Assembly: GCA_017439085.1 (NCBI GenBank)
Contig: JAFRTU010000005.1
Coordinates: 36,167 to 100,166 of the forward strand
Direction: 5' to 3'
Source: Clostridia bacterium
GTDB lineage: Bacteria; Bacillota; Clostridia; Christensenellales; Christensenellaceae
Length of the DNA stretch: 64,000 nt
Part shown: positions 31,136 to 39,111 of the stretch, one piece after another
Layout of the letters: every line of letters begins with the position of its first letter
How positions within the stretch are numbered: the first letter of the stretch is position 1
Notes under the pieces: generated by a model
The model's input: the letters and a program-made list of their open reading frames with translations, nothing else
What the model was told of the DNA's origin: nothing
The model's database searches: none
Made by a program: the position numbers and the translations under genes

Positions 31136-32758
31136 TCAGGCAACGTCTGCGAGTGCAGTGGCCACATTGAATGCGTGGTCTGAGCATCTTTCAAGGTCTA
31201 TTGACATATCGGTGAAGATGACGCCTCCGTGAGGATCGCAGCTTTCCTTCATCAGACGGTCGATGTGGCCGTTTATGATCATCTCCTTGGTGTCATCCAC
31301 CCTCTGCTCGAGCTTTACCGCCTCATCGATATGCTTCGTGTCTTCCTTTTCAAAGAGGGAGAGGGAATAATCCATCGATTCGATCGTGTATGTCGACAGG
31401 AGGTTCAGATCCTTTATTGCGATATTGGTCATGGAGGCTTCTCCGCTCTCCATGAGAGCAGCGTATTCCGCTATGTTCTCCGCATGGTCGGATATCCTTT
31501 CAAAATCGGATACCACCTGTATGAATTTGTAGAGCTTCTGCATGTGGGAAGGAGAGAGCGGGAGCTGACGGAAATCCACCAGCTTGTCGACTATCTTTCC
31601 CGACAGTTCATCAATTCCTTCCTCGTTCAGCTTAACGGTCTCAATAAGGGAAGTGTCTTTCTCAAAGAAGGACCTGACAGCGAGTTTCAGGTTGTCGCAG
31701 GCCAGCCTTCCCATCCTGGAGACCTCGAGAAGTGCCTGATCCATGAGGAGACCTTCCGGTATCTTTTCAGTTTGCAGCAGATACTGGAGTTCGAAGCTCG
31801 TTGTCTGAAGAAGTTCGCTCTCCGAGAGCGGCACTATCAGTTTCGAAAGCTTCACTATCTGGTCAGTGAACGGCATCACCACGAGCACCGAGAATATTGC
31901 GAACAGCGTATGGGTGTTAGCGATCTGTCTTGCCACGTTATCAGGAGACAGGCTCTTTATGAGATCCTTTATTCCCGGGAACAGGCTTACGAGAGTGAAC
32001 ATGAGCACCATCCTTATCACATTGAAGATGAGGTTCAGGAGGGCGGCCCTCTTTCCCTTGATATTCAGGGACAGGCTTGCGAGCATATTGTCGGAGAGTG
32101 ATCCTACAGTCGTGCCAAGGATAAGGTATACTGCAGTGTCATAGCTGATGATGCCCTGGGAAGCGAATGTCTGGAAGATGACCGTAGCCGAGGATGAGCT
32201 CTGGAGCACGGCGCTTATGATTATGCCGAGGAGCAGAGTCAGGAACGGGTTCGATATCCCCGATACGAGTTCCATGACGGCGGGGCTCTTTCCGAGCGGC
32301 TCGATGGACGTCTTTATGAGATCAAGTCCCTGGAACAGGATTCCGAAGCCGAGTATTATCGTGCCTACGGACCTGTAGGAATTCTTCTTGAAGAATATGT
32401 ATAGTACGGCACCTATGAATATGAGCACAGGGGTGAAAGCCTCTATATCGAAAGCTGTGATCTGTGCGGTTATCGTTGTACCGATATTCGCACCTATTAT
32501 CACTCCTATTGCCTGCTCAAGCGTCATAAGACCTGATGAGACGAACCCTATCACCATTACGTCGGTTGCGGATGACGACTGTATGAGTATGGTGATCAGC
32601 ATACCGGATAATATGGAGGTGAGCTTGTTCCTCGTTGCCTTTTCCAGTATCTTCTTGAGATTGTTTCCGCATGCGTTTCTGAGCCCTGAGGACATTGTAT
32701 TCATACCATATAGGAAGAGTCCGATGCCTCCAAGGAGCGTCAAAATCAAATAAACCAT
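31136..32758 (-). CDS. Na/phosphate symporter with PhoU-like C-terminus
   Basis: 540 residues. The membrane half (about 1-310) has two inverted repeats, each with the QSSSAT-type signature of Na/Pi cotransporters (LIQSSSATDVMV and VLQSSSSATVIF), plus GANIGTT. The C-terminal 200 residues are helical and resemble PhoU (FIQVVSDFERISDHAENIAEY and DLERCSDHAFNVA), which may sense phosphate status. It imports phosphate with sodium. A candidate PhoP box lies upstream, and phoPR is the next operon, so phosphate starvation control is likely. Confidence 0.92.
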   Translation of the reverse strand: MVYLILTLLGGIGLFLYGMNTMSSGLRNACGNNLKKILEKATRNKLTSILSGMLITILIQSSSATDVMVIGFVSSGLMTLEQAIGVIIGANIGTTITAQITAFDIEAFTPVLIFIGAVLYIFFKKNSYRSVGTIILGFGILFQGLDLIKTSIEPLGKSPAVMELVSGISNPFLTLLLGIIISAVLQSSSSATVIFQTFASQGIISYDTAVYLILGTTVGSLSDNMLASLSLNIKGKRAALLNLIFNVIRMVLMFTLVSLFPGIKDLIKSLSPDNVARQIANTHTLFAIFSVLVVMPFTDQIVKLSKLIVPLSESELLQTTSFELQYLLQTEKIPEGLLMDQALLEVSRMGRLACDNLKLAVRSFFEKDTSLIETVKLNEEGIDELSGKIVDKLVDFRQLPLSPSHMQKLYKFIQVVSDFERISDHAENIAEYAALMESGEASMTNIAIKDLNLLSTYTIESMDYSLSLFEKEDTKHIDEAVKLEQRVDDTKEMIINGHIDRLMKESCDPHGGVIFTDMSIDLERCSDHAFNVATALADVA

Positions 32759-32830
32759 TCTGTATTCCTTTTCTTTCTTTTTTTTCGTCCTAATAATAGA
32801 AGAGGAATATAAGGTCCATTACCCGGTTAA

Positions 32831-32847
32831 CGTAAAATGAATGTAAA
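32831..32847 (-). promoter_or_regulatory. Candidate PhoP box upstream of the Na/Pi symporter
   Basis: On the minus strand TTTACA and TTTACG start exactly 11 bases apart (complements at 32842-32847 and 32831-32836), as in Bacillus PhoP boxes. A TATATT-like -10 lies about 20 bases downstream (32806-32811). Confidence 0.55.
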
Positions 32848-32857
32848 GAAGGCAAAA

Positions 32858-32884
32858 CAAAAAAGGACCGGCAGGTCCTTTTTA
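32858..32884. terminator. Bidirectional intrinsic terminator
   Basis: AAAAGGACC (32861-32869) pairs with GGTCCTTTT (32874-32882) around a four-base loop, with A/T tracts on both sides. It ends the phoPR transcript. Confidence 0.85.
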
Positions 32885-32902
32885 TTCAATGTTCTTATCT
32901 GT

Positions 32903-34243
32903 TCAGGCTTTCGGGAATATCACCGTGAAGACGGATCCTTCACCGAGTCTGCTCTTTACCTTGACCTGAGCATCATGGATCCTTGCAGCATGCTTGACGA
33001 TGGAAAGACCGAGTCCCGTGCCGCCGAGCTCCTTTGAACGGCTCTTATCCACGCGATAGAATCTTTCGAATATCCTCTCCAGGTCTTCCTCTCCGATGCC
33101 TATGCCGTTATCCTCGACCTCGAGCACGGCATTGTCTCCGTCCTCTCTGACGGAAACGGTGACCTTCCCGCCCTGTCCGCTGTATTTTATCGCATTGGTG
33201 ACAAGGTTGAAGATGATACTGTTGACGGATTCGGGGATGCCCTCGATGGAAACATGGTCTCCCTCGAGTCTTATATCAGTATCGTTCTCATCTATTATGC
33301 TTGAGAGGTCATCTATGGTCTGAGCCGCAAAGGCATAAAGATCCAGCTTTTCGCGTCTCATATCCGTTGCTCCGCTGTCCAGCTTCGAGAGGTTCAATAT
33401 GTCATCGGCAAGCTTTGTCATCCTTCTCGTCTCATCTCCGATCTTTTTTGCAAAACCGGGGATCTCTTCCTCTTTTATGAGCCCGTTCTCCAATAGCTCT
33501 GCATAACCTGAGATGACATGGAGGGGAGTTTTTAGCTCATGTGACGCATTAGCCGTGAACTCCTGTCTTATGAGAGAGGTCTTTTCCAGTTCCTTGCGGT
33601 CCTTTTCTATCTGATCATGCTGGAACTGGAGCCTCTGGAGAAGGGGATAAAGCTCTTCGTATGAGGAGGTCCTGCCGGAAAGGGGGTCATCGAGATCAAG
33701 TGATATAAGAGGATCAACGATATTTTTAGAAAGTCTGGAAGCAAAAGCCAGGGATGCAGCGAGCGCAAGCACGAATATCGTGATAGGGAAAACCGAGAAT
33801 CTCAGAAAGAGGGACCAAATGGATGCCATGGTCGTAGAGAGCCTCAGGATCGTATCGTCTTCTAGCTTTTCAGCTATGAACAGCTGCTGCTCTGAGAGAG
33901 TGGAGGAGTATCTCTTGGATTCCCCGTAGCCTTCCTTTATGGCTTTCTGGACCTCTTCTCTTTCCAGATGGTTCTGCATGGAATAGGGGTCAGCCTTGTT
34001 CTCATACAGGATCTCACCATCGCTGTCTATCCAGGTGATACGGAAGTCCGTAGTGGTAAGTCCCTTGAAATACTCTTCGCCTTCAAGGGCTACACCTCTT
34101 TTGACGAGCTTCATCTCGTTTCGGAGCTGTTCCAGCTGTTCGGTGGTGAATTGGTTGTACATGACCATCATTATTATAATGAAAGCAGCCAGAAGGACTA
34201 CCGTAGTCACGAGGAATATGGAGTAGAAGATCCTTTTTTTCAT
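32903..34243 (-). CDS. Sensor histidine kinase, PhoR-like
   Basis: 446 residues. Two membrane helices (about 7-28 and 147-168) flank an extracellular domain of about 115 residues. A linker follows, then the phospho-acceptor block SHELKTPLHVISGYAELLENG, and an ATPase domain with N, G1 (VEDNGIGIGEEDLERIFERFY) and G2 (GGTGLGLSIVKH) boxes. It would phosphorylate the regulator encoded just upstream; the genes overlap by four bases. No PAS domain is obvious. The neighbour is a phosphate symporter, so phosphate sensing is the favoured role. Confidence 0.92.
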   Translation of the reverse strand: MKKRIFYSIFLVTTVVLLAAFIIIMMVMYNQFTTEQLEQLRNEMKLVKRGVALEGEEYFKGLTTTDFRITWIDSDGEILYENKADPYSMQNHLEREEVQKAIKEGYGESKRYSSTLSEQQLFIAEKLEDDTILRLSTTMASIWSLFLRFSVFPITIFVLALAASLAFASRLSKNIVDPLISLDLDDPLSGRTSSYEELYPLLQRLQFQHDQIEKDRKELEKTSLIRQEFTANASHELKTPLHVISGYAELLENGLIKEEEIPGFAKKIGDETRRMTKLADDILNLSKLDSGATDMRREKLDLYAFAAQTIDDLSSIIDENDTDIRLEGDHVSIEGIPESVNSIIFNLVTNAIKYSGQGGKVTVSVREDGDNAVLEVEDNGIGIGEEDLERIFERFYRVDKSRSKELGGTGLGLSIVKHAARIHDAQVKVKSRLGEGSVFTVIFPKA

Positions 34244-34965
34244 TCTATGCTCTCCATCTTATAGCCCACGCCTCTGACGGTTACTATATGGTCTCCGTTC
34301 ACACCGAGCTTGTTTCTGAGGGTTCCCACGTGCACATCGACGGTCCGGGATTCTCCCATGAAGTCGATGCCCCATATCCTTTGGAGGAGGGTGTCCCTTG
34401 AGAATACCACACCTATGTTCTGCATGAGCAGCTTCAGGAGCTCATATTCCTTTAAGGTAAGCAACACTTCCTCATCGGAGGAAGTGACCGTGTGCCTTGT
34501 ATCGTTCATAAGGATGGGTCCGTTTGAATAGATGATGTCAGAACTGCCGTCCGTATGTGCGGGAGAAGTCTTTCCCATACGCCTCAGGACTGCCTTTATC
34601 CTTGAGACCATCTCCATCATGCCGAATGGTTTTGCAAGATAGTCGTCCGCTCCGAGATCGAGAGCGATGACCTTGTCAAACTCGCTTCCCTTTGCAGTGG
34701 TCATAATAACCGGGATATCAGAGTATCTATCAGTGCTCCTTATGGTCTTGAGTATGCTGATACCGTCGACGCCGGGGAGCATGATGTCCAAAAGTATGAG
34801 TTCCGGGAGCCTTTTTTCCATTGCGGCAAAAAAGCTTTCGCTCTCTGAAAAACCTTCGCACTCATAGCCGGCTATCTTAAGGGTGTAGCTCATGAGATCC
34901 CTTATGGAGATGTCGTCTTCAACCAGATATATCAAATTGTTTTCTCCAGTTTCTTTTATTTCCAT
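34240..34965 (-). CDS. Response regulator, OmpR/PhoB type
   Basis: 241 residues. The receiver domain has the acidic pair VEDD, the phospho-acceptor Asp in LLDIMLPG (D60) and the conserved Lys in LAKPF. A winged-helix output domain follows (LTLKEYELLKLLMQN, RTVDVHVGTLRNKLG, VRGVGYKME), typical of PhoB/PhoP. It pairs with the histidine kinase downstream. The promoter region contains two TTTACA units 11 bases apart, the same pattern as before the Na/Pi symporter, which suggests self-regulation. Confidence 0.93.
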   Translation of the reverse strand: MEIKETGENNLIYLVEDDISIRDLMSYTLKIAGYECEGFSESESFFAAMEKRLPELILLDIMLPGVDGISILKTIRSTDRYSDIPVIMTTAKGSEFDKVIALDLGADDYLAKPFGMMEMVSRIKAVLRRMGKTSPAHTDGSSDIIYSNGPILMNDTRHTVTSSDEEVLLTLKEYELLKLLMQNIGVVFSRDTLLQRIWGIDFMGESRTVDVHVGTLRNKLGVNGDHIVTVRGVGYKMESIE

Positions 34966-35007
34966 ATGAGTTTTATCACACCTTTATCAACATAAGTCAC
35001 GCATTTT

Positions 35008-35024
35008 TGTAAAAACGCTGTAAA
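35008..35024 (-). promoter_or_regulatory. Candidate PhoP box upstream of the response regulator
   Basis: Two TTTACA units (complements at 35019-35024 and 35008-35013) start 11 bases apart on the minus strand, about 45 bases upstream of the start codon. Same spacing as the box before the symporter. Confidence 0.55.
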
Positions 35025-35031
35025 ATCCCCG

Positions 35032-36078
35032 TCATGCATCGATGATGCATCTTGTGATGACATCGTTAGGACTCAGGCGGGAAGTCTTCGCAAGGATCGA
35101 GGCATATGTGGAAGAGGGATCCTTTTCCATTGCCATCTGAAGAGCAGCTCTGGCTGTCTCGGGAAGGAAAGAGGAGATGAGGACCTCCCTTGGATCTTTT
35201 CCCTCTATCACGGCAGCGTCCCTTATGAGCTTCATAGGCCCTATTATCCTCTCATCCGTGCCAAGTTTTCTCAGAGGAGAGGCGGCATTCCTCTCGATGG
35301 TATCCCTTATAGCCTCGTTTCTGAACTTGAGTTTTGCATGTACTGAGAACCGTTCCTGATCCTCTTCATCTACTCCATAGAGCACGTGAAACGCATGATC
35401 GACCCTTTCAAGGAGCATGTCTGTCTTCTCGCTTATCTCAGGGTCATTAGCTGCATCGGAATAAACAGTATATCCTTTCTTTCGTCCGAGATAGCTGATG
35501 AGTGCCGATGCGGAATTGTATGTGAATATCTTTCTCTTCATGAGAAGAGGGAAATCTGGCTCCGGTCTTATGCCCGGTATCCCTTCAAGGATTTCAGGCA
35601 TGTTTCTGCCGTCAGTGTGAAGATACGGATAGTTCTCGCTCACGATGTCAAGTCCTTCTTCAATCATGGAAGTGGCAAATACCGCTGCGGAGCAGCCGCT
35701 GTCTTCCAGAGGACCGAGAAGAGCCGAAGGAAGGACGGCATTCTCGCAGATGATGAAGGGAACGGGGGAATAGGGGAGATGTTTTTCGAGAAACGGTATC
35801 AGAGAAGGATAGTTCTCACCCCTTACGGAGATGAACACTGCATCTGACAGAGCCAAAATTCCCGGGACCTCGGCATCGTCATTCGTATATGCCCCAAAAT
35901 CCATTATCTCGATTCTCTTTGAAGATGAGAAGCTTCCGACTGCATATGAGCCCTTTTCCCTGAGCTCATTCACAAGCCCTGTGTCTCTGTCAATAAACGT
36001 TATGTGACCGAAATCGCTGAGCAGTGGAGCTATGAAGCCCCTTCCCGTACGGCCTGCGCCTATGATGGTGAATTCCAT
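35032..36078 (-). CDS. Mannitol-1-phosphate dehydrogenase-like protein, altered site
   Basis: 348 residues from the ATG at 36078, with GGAAGGAAA upstream; an ATG 33 bases earlier lacks a site. FTIIGAGRTGRGFIAPLL is an NAD-binding Rossmann start as in MtlD, and KLKFRNEAIRDTIERNAASPLRKLGTDERIIGPMKL matches the family's second domain. The catalytic K-x4-N-x2-H motif of polyol dehydrogenases appears as KIFTYNSAS, with Ser in place of His, so normal mannitol-1-phosphate oxidation is doubtful. No mannitol PTS genes are nearby. It may act on a different sugar acid or polyol phosphate. Confidence 0.75.
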   Translation of the reverse strand: MEFTIIGAGRTGRGFIAPLLSDFGHITFIDRDTGLVNELREKGSYAVGSFSSSKRIEIMDFGAYTNDDAEVPGILALSDAVFISVRGENYPSLIPFLEKHLPYSPVPFIICENAVLPSALLGPLEDSGCSAAVFATSMIEEGLDIVSENYPYLHTDGRNMPEILEGIPGIRPEPDFPLLMKRKIFTYNSASALISYLGRKKGYTVYSDAANDPEISEKTDMLLERVDHAFHVLYGVDEEDQERFSVHAKLKFRNEAIRDTIERNAASPLRKLGTDERIIGPMKLIRDAAVIEGKDPREVLISSFLPETARAALQMAMEKDPSSTYASILAKTSRLSPNDVITRCIIDA

Positions 36079-36235
36079 TTTGAATTTCCTTCCGTTTTCC
36101 CTGTTTATCATGTAAATTATATCAGTAAAGAGACCTGATTATCCACAACGGGATATTCCACTTTTTTGTAGTTTTATACATTTCGGATATATGAAAAAAA
36201 CTCCCAAAATAAAAGGAAAAATCGGATTATCCGTA

Positions 36236-36264
36236 TTGACACGGGATTTAATTATTCATACAAT
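36236..36264 (+). promoter_or_regulatory. Strong promoter before divIC-like gene
   Basis: Consensus TTGACA (36236-36241), 17-base spacer, TACAAT (36259-36264). It lies inside the longest possible reading frame, which shows that translation must begin further downstream. Confidence 0.85.
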
Positions 36265-36313
36265 TATGATATCTGGTAAAAGGTATCTTTGGGAACAGGG
36301 GATTTTTATTATT

Positions 36314-36685
36314 TTGGAAAGAGCTACCGTCAGGAACGGCAATACCAATGCCTCCAAAAACAGGAATTACAGGATAGAAGGGGAACCGAAGAAGGAGAGC
36401 TTCATCGGCAGGTTCTTCAGGTCCATGAGCTGGTACAAAGTGATCATAATCCTCTTTGCGCTCTATTCCTGTGTAAAGATCGGAACCAAGCTGATAGATA
36501 TCCAGGGCCAGAAGAAACGCCAGGCAGAGCTCATGGAGATGCAGTTGCAGCTGGAACAGCAGGTCATAGAGCTTGAGGCAAAGAAGGAATACATCGGCAC
36601 CGATGAATACATCGAAGAAGTAGCCAGAGAAAAACTGGGTTATGCAAAAGAAGGAGAGATTGTATTCAAAGAGGCCAAGAACTGA
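36314..36685 (+). CDS. Septum formation initiator, DivIC/FtsB-like
   Basis: Small bitopic division protein. A basic cytoplasmic start (GNTNASKNRNYR) leads to one membrane helix (WYKVIIILFALYSCVKI), then a coiled coil with Gln/Glu/Leu heptads, then the DivIC-type EYIEEVAREKLGYAKEGEIVF motif. In Bacillus, DivIC partners FtsL and DivIB at the septum. The start is uncertain: the promoter at 36236-36264 excludes the first ATG; I use TTG 36314, with GGGGA eleven bases upstream, giving 123 residues, the normal length. An ATG at 36266 would sit right at the transcription start. Confidence 0.78.
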   Translation: MERATVRNGNTNASKNRNYRIEGEPKKESFIGRFFRSMSWYKVIIILFALYSCVKIGTKLIDIQGQKKRQAELMEMQLQLEQQVIELEAKKEYIGTDEYIEEVAREKLGYAKEGEIVFKEAKN

Positions 36686-36710
36686 AACTGGAAAGCAAGA
36701 AAACGAACAA

Positions 36711-36736
36711 GACCGGATCAGATGATCCGGTCTTTT
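36711..36736. terminator. Bidirectional intrinsic terminator
   Basis: GACCGGAT (36711-36718) pairs with ATCCGGTC (36725-36732), then TTTT. It lies between the divIC-like gene and the convergent aminopeptidase gene. Confidence 0.8.
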
Positions 36737-36754
36737 GTAATTCTCATGATCTTT

Positions 36755-37720
36755 TTACAGATATGCCTGTCCGTTCTTCATTATCACCACATCATCGGCC
36801 ATTATGGTAGGTTCATGCGTCACCATGTCAAAATGCCCCTTGGCCATCTGTACACCTCCAAGGGAGATGTTCCTGCCCATGCCTATATGGAAAGTCCCGT
36901 AAGTCGATTCATCCTCTATGTATGAGACACCCCTGCACTTGGACAGCACGTTAAGTCCAATACCGAGCTCCCCGTTGATGAACATGGTGGGATCGTCAAA
37001 GGAAAGGACATATTCTTTCAGCCTTTCAGCATCGGGATGAGTGCTTATGATCTCCATCCTTCCTTCATGGAAGTCTATCTCTATGGGCTCCTTGGTGAGA
37101 CCGATGTACCCGAGAGATCCGTCAAGGATCAGTTTGCCTTCGGTACCGTGTTCCACTATGGGTACGAAGACCTCGAAGCTCGTGGAAGCGATCTGGCGGG
37201 GCCTCGTTGCCATGCCGTTATACAGACCGCAGGTCCTTCCTCTCTTGTCAAACAGAAGATCAGTGCCCTTCTTCGTCGTTACACGTACGAAGGACGCTTT
37301 TTTCAGGGCCGACTGCAGTTTCTTTCCGACCTTGGAAGCCCATCTGGTATCCATGGCTATGAATTCGTTTTCCAGAAGAGACGTACCGTCAGTACATGAA
37401 AGGGGAAGGGAAAGGAATCTTGCTCCTGCCTTTGTCGCTCTTATGACCGGGGGAGTGGTTATAAAGGAATAGTCGGTAGCACCGATTATCACATTGGAGC
37501 GGGAGAGGAGCTCGCTCATGTCTTCTATGACCTGACCCTTCTGTACCTCCTGTGAATCCAGCACAATGACCCTCACGACGCTGTCGGAAGACCTTGCCCA
37601 TTTCTCTACTGCCTCGGCTTCCCTTAGATGGTGCTCATCGGTTATGAAGAGCACGAGCTCATCCTGGGTGATCTCGAGCCATCTGTTCATTATTATGGAT
37701 ATACCTGTGTCTAAAAGCAT
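36755..37720 (-). CDS. M29-like aminopeptidase family protein
   Basis: 321 residues. The C-terminal half carries the pattern of thermophilic (M29/AmpS) metalloaminopeptidases and their NicX relatives: NGELGIGLN, a GTFHIGMG block with a metal-ligand His, and GHFDMV with the His-x-Asp pair. Such enzymes remove N-terminal residues from peptides; NicX-type relatives instead open an aromatic ring, so the reaction is not certain. Start ATG with GGAG nine bases upstream. A promoter with ArgR-like boxes lies in the intergenic region shared with the 5-oxoproline operon. Confidence 0.78.
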   Translation of the reverse strand: MLLDTGISIIMNRWLEITQDELVLFITDEHHLREAEAVEKWARSSDSVVRVIVLDSQEVQKGQVIEDMSELLSRSNVIIGATDYSFITTPPVIRATKAGARFLSLPLSCTDGTSLLENEFIAMDTRWASKVGKKLQSALKKASFVRVTTKKGTDLLFDKRGRTCGLYNGMATRPRQIASTSFEVFVPIVEHGTEGKLILDGSLGYIGLTKEPIEIDFHEGRMEIISTHPDAERLKEYVLSFDDPTMFINGELGIGLNVLSKCRGVSYIEDESTYGTFHIGMGRNISLGGVQMAKGHFDMVTHEPTIMADDVVIMKNGQAYL

Positions 37721-37750
37721 TTCCGTATCTCCGTATTACCTTCTAGAGTG

Positions 37751-37779
37751 ATTGTAGTACTGCGGTTAGCATTATGCAA
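37751..37779 (-). promoter_or_regulatory. Promoter of the M29-like gene
   Basis: On the minus strand TTGCAT (complement 37774-37779), 17-base spacer, TACAAT (complement 37751-37756). Confidence 0.65.
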
Positions 37780-37790
37780 CTGCCGTATTC

Positions 37791-37828
37791 TGCATGAAAT
37801 TCATAACGCGGAATAAATATGCAGAAAA
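37791..37828. promoter_or_regulatory. Putative ArgR/AhrC boxes in a divergent region
   Basis: GAATAAATATGCA (37811-37823) differs from the Bacillus ARG-box core GAATAAAAATKCA at one base. A second palindromic TGCATGAAATTCA lies at 37791-37803. An 18-base stretch here (37811-37828) recurs exactly at 51038-51055, before another peptidase gene. Confidence 0.5.
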
Positions 37829-37893
37829 CCGAACATTATTACGAAAAAATGCAATTCTTATGCGCCTGTGTTTACATATTATTCACACATATA

Positions 37894-37922
37894 TTGATTT
37901 TTGTTCAACATGATTATACAAT
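37894..37922 (+). promoter_or_regulatory. Promoter of the 5-oxoproline operon
   Basis: TTGATT (37894-37899), 17-base spacer, TACAAT (37917-37922), about 30 bases before the start at 37953. Confidence 0.75.
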
Positions 37923-37952
37923 ACACCTATATGAGCTGGAAGGATGATCCTG

Positions 37953-38384
37953 ATGAGCAAGAAAAGACAGATATTGCCGATATATGATTTCGATAAACCT
38001 ATAAGGATCGTAAGGTACAGGGGAGGAGCCTCAGACATAGTATTCTACTCTCTGATGCTGGCTCTCGTGACAGCGGCAATGTTTCTCATACTGTTCTGGA
38101 GGAACGGAAAGATCGTTTTCGAATTCACCTTCTGGCGCACGCTGATAGCATTTCCGTTCTCGCTCCTGTTCGTGATATTTCTGGAGCTCTTGAAGGAGCT
38201 GAAGAAATATACTACGAAGCTCATGAAGAAGAGCACGTGGACGATAGAGGAACTGATGGAGATGACGAAGAAGAACAGGAAACAGACTGAACAGACCATA
38301 TCGCATGTTCTGGAGACCTCGTTCACGGTGGACCCCTCCTGCATAAAGAACTGGGAGGAGCTGAAGGATGTAATGGATAAGTGA
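37953..38384 (+). CDS. Two-TM hypothetical protein ahead of 5-oxoproline transporter
   Basis: 143 residues from the ATG at 37953 (GGAAGG upstream). Two membrane helices (about residues 28-48 and 63-85) are followed by a cytoplasmic helical tail rich in Lys, Glu and Thr (KYTTKLMKKSTWTIEELMEMTKKNRKQTEQ). No family recognised. It is the first gene after the promoter and lies 40 bases before the DUF969 subunit, so it is probably co-transcribed. It could be an accessory subunit of the transporter or unrelated. Confidence 0.65.
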   Translation: MSKKRQILPIYDFDKPIRIVRYRGGASDIVFYSLMLALVTAAMFLILFWRNGKIVFEFTFWRTLIAFPFSLLFVIFLELLKELKKYTTKLMKKSTWTIEELMEMTKKNRKQTEQTISHVLETSFTVDPSCIKNWEELKDVMDK

Positions 38385-38424
38385 TTATCCGTTATAAATA
38401 TATTTATTGTATAAGGAGAATGAT

Positions 38425-39111
38425 ATGGAAATCATCAAACTTATCGGCGTTGTGATAGTCATCATTGGTTTCGCTCTGAAATTTGATACTATCGCAACAG
38501 TAGTTCTTGCCGGTTTGGTTACAGGACTGGTTGCCGGAATGAGCCCGATGGAAATCCTTAACACATTGGGAGACTCCTTTATCAAGCAGAGAACAGCTAC
38601 ACTGTTCGTTCTCACACTCCCCTGCATAGGAATCTGTGAGCGTTACGGCTTGAAAGAGAAGGCAATCGACTTCATCCGCAGTATCAAGAATGCTACGACC
38701 GGTAGAGTAATCTTCCTTTATCAGGCTATCCGTACAGCATCTGCTGCATTCTCACTCCGTCTTGGCGGACATCCTCAGTTCGTACGTCCGATCATCGTAC
38801 CTATGGCTGAAGGTGCAGCTAGTGCAAAATACGGCGAACTGACCGAGGAAGAGACAGACGTTATCCGCGGTGCTTCTGCAGCTGCAGAGAACTATGGTAA
38901 CTTCTACGCTCAGAACTGCTTCATGGGCGCATCAGGAACACTTCTTATCGTTTCAACACTCGTTGAGCAGGGATTTGAAGTTACTGCTGCCCAGATCGCA
39001 GGATGGTCCATCCCGATCGCTGTTATATCCGTAGTAGTCGGATTCATCCGCTCTATCATGATCGACAGCAAGATCAACAAGATGGCTGGTGAAAGGAGTG
39101 AAGCTGAATGA
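38425..39111 (+). CDS. 5-oxoproline transporter, DUF969 subunit
   Basis: 228 residues with about six membrane segments. The pattern matches DUF969: an N-terminal IIKLIGVVIVIIGFALKFD, GICERYGLKEKAI, FSLRLGGHPQFVRPIIVPMAEGAA and GASAAAENYGNFYAQNCF. The family forms a two-subunit importer with DUF979, usually next to pyroglutamyl peptidase, as here. I start at 38425, where AAGGAG precedes the ATG by six bases. It uses CGT/CGC for most arginines, whereas AGG/AGA dominate in the window. It overlaps DUF979 by four bases. Confidence 0.88.
   Translation: MEIIKLIGVVIVIIGFALKFDTIATVVLAGLVTGLVAGMSPMEILNTLGDSFIKQRTATLFVLTLPCIGICERYGLKEKAIDFIRSIKNATTGRVIFLYQAIRTASAAFSLRLGGHPQFVRPIIVPMAEGAASAKYGELTEEETDVIRGASAAAENYGNFYAQNCFMGASGTLLIVSTLVEQGFEVTAAQIAGWSIPIAVISVVVGFIRSIMIDSKINKMAGERSEAE

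Noticed and set aside
36191..36313. Long N-terminus of the divIC-like gene
   Set aside because: A consensus promoter lies inside it, so the codons would not be in the mRNA.
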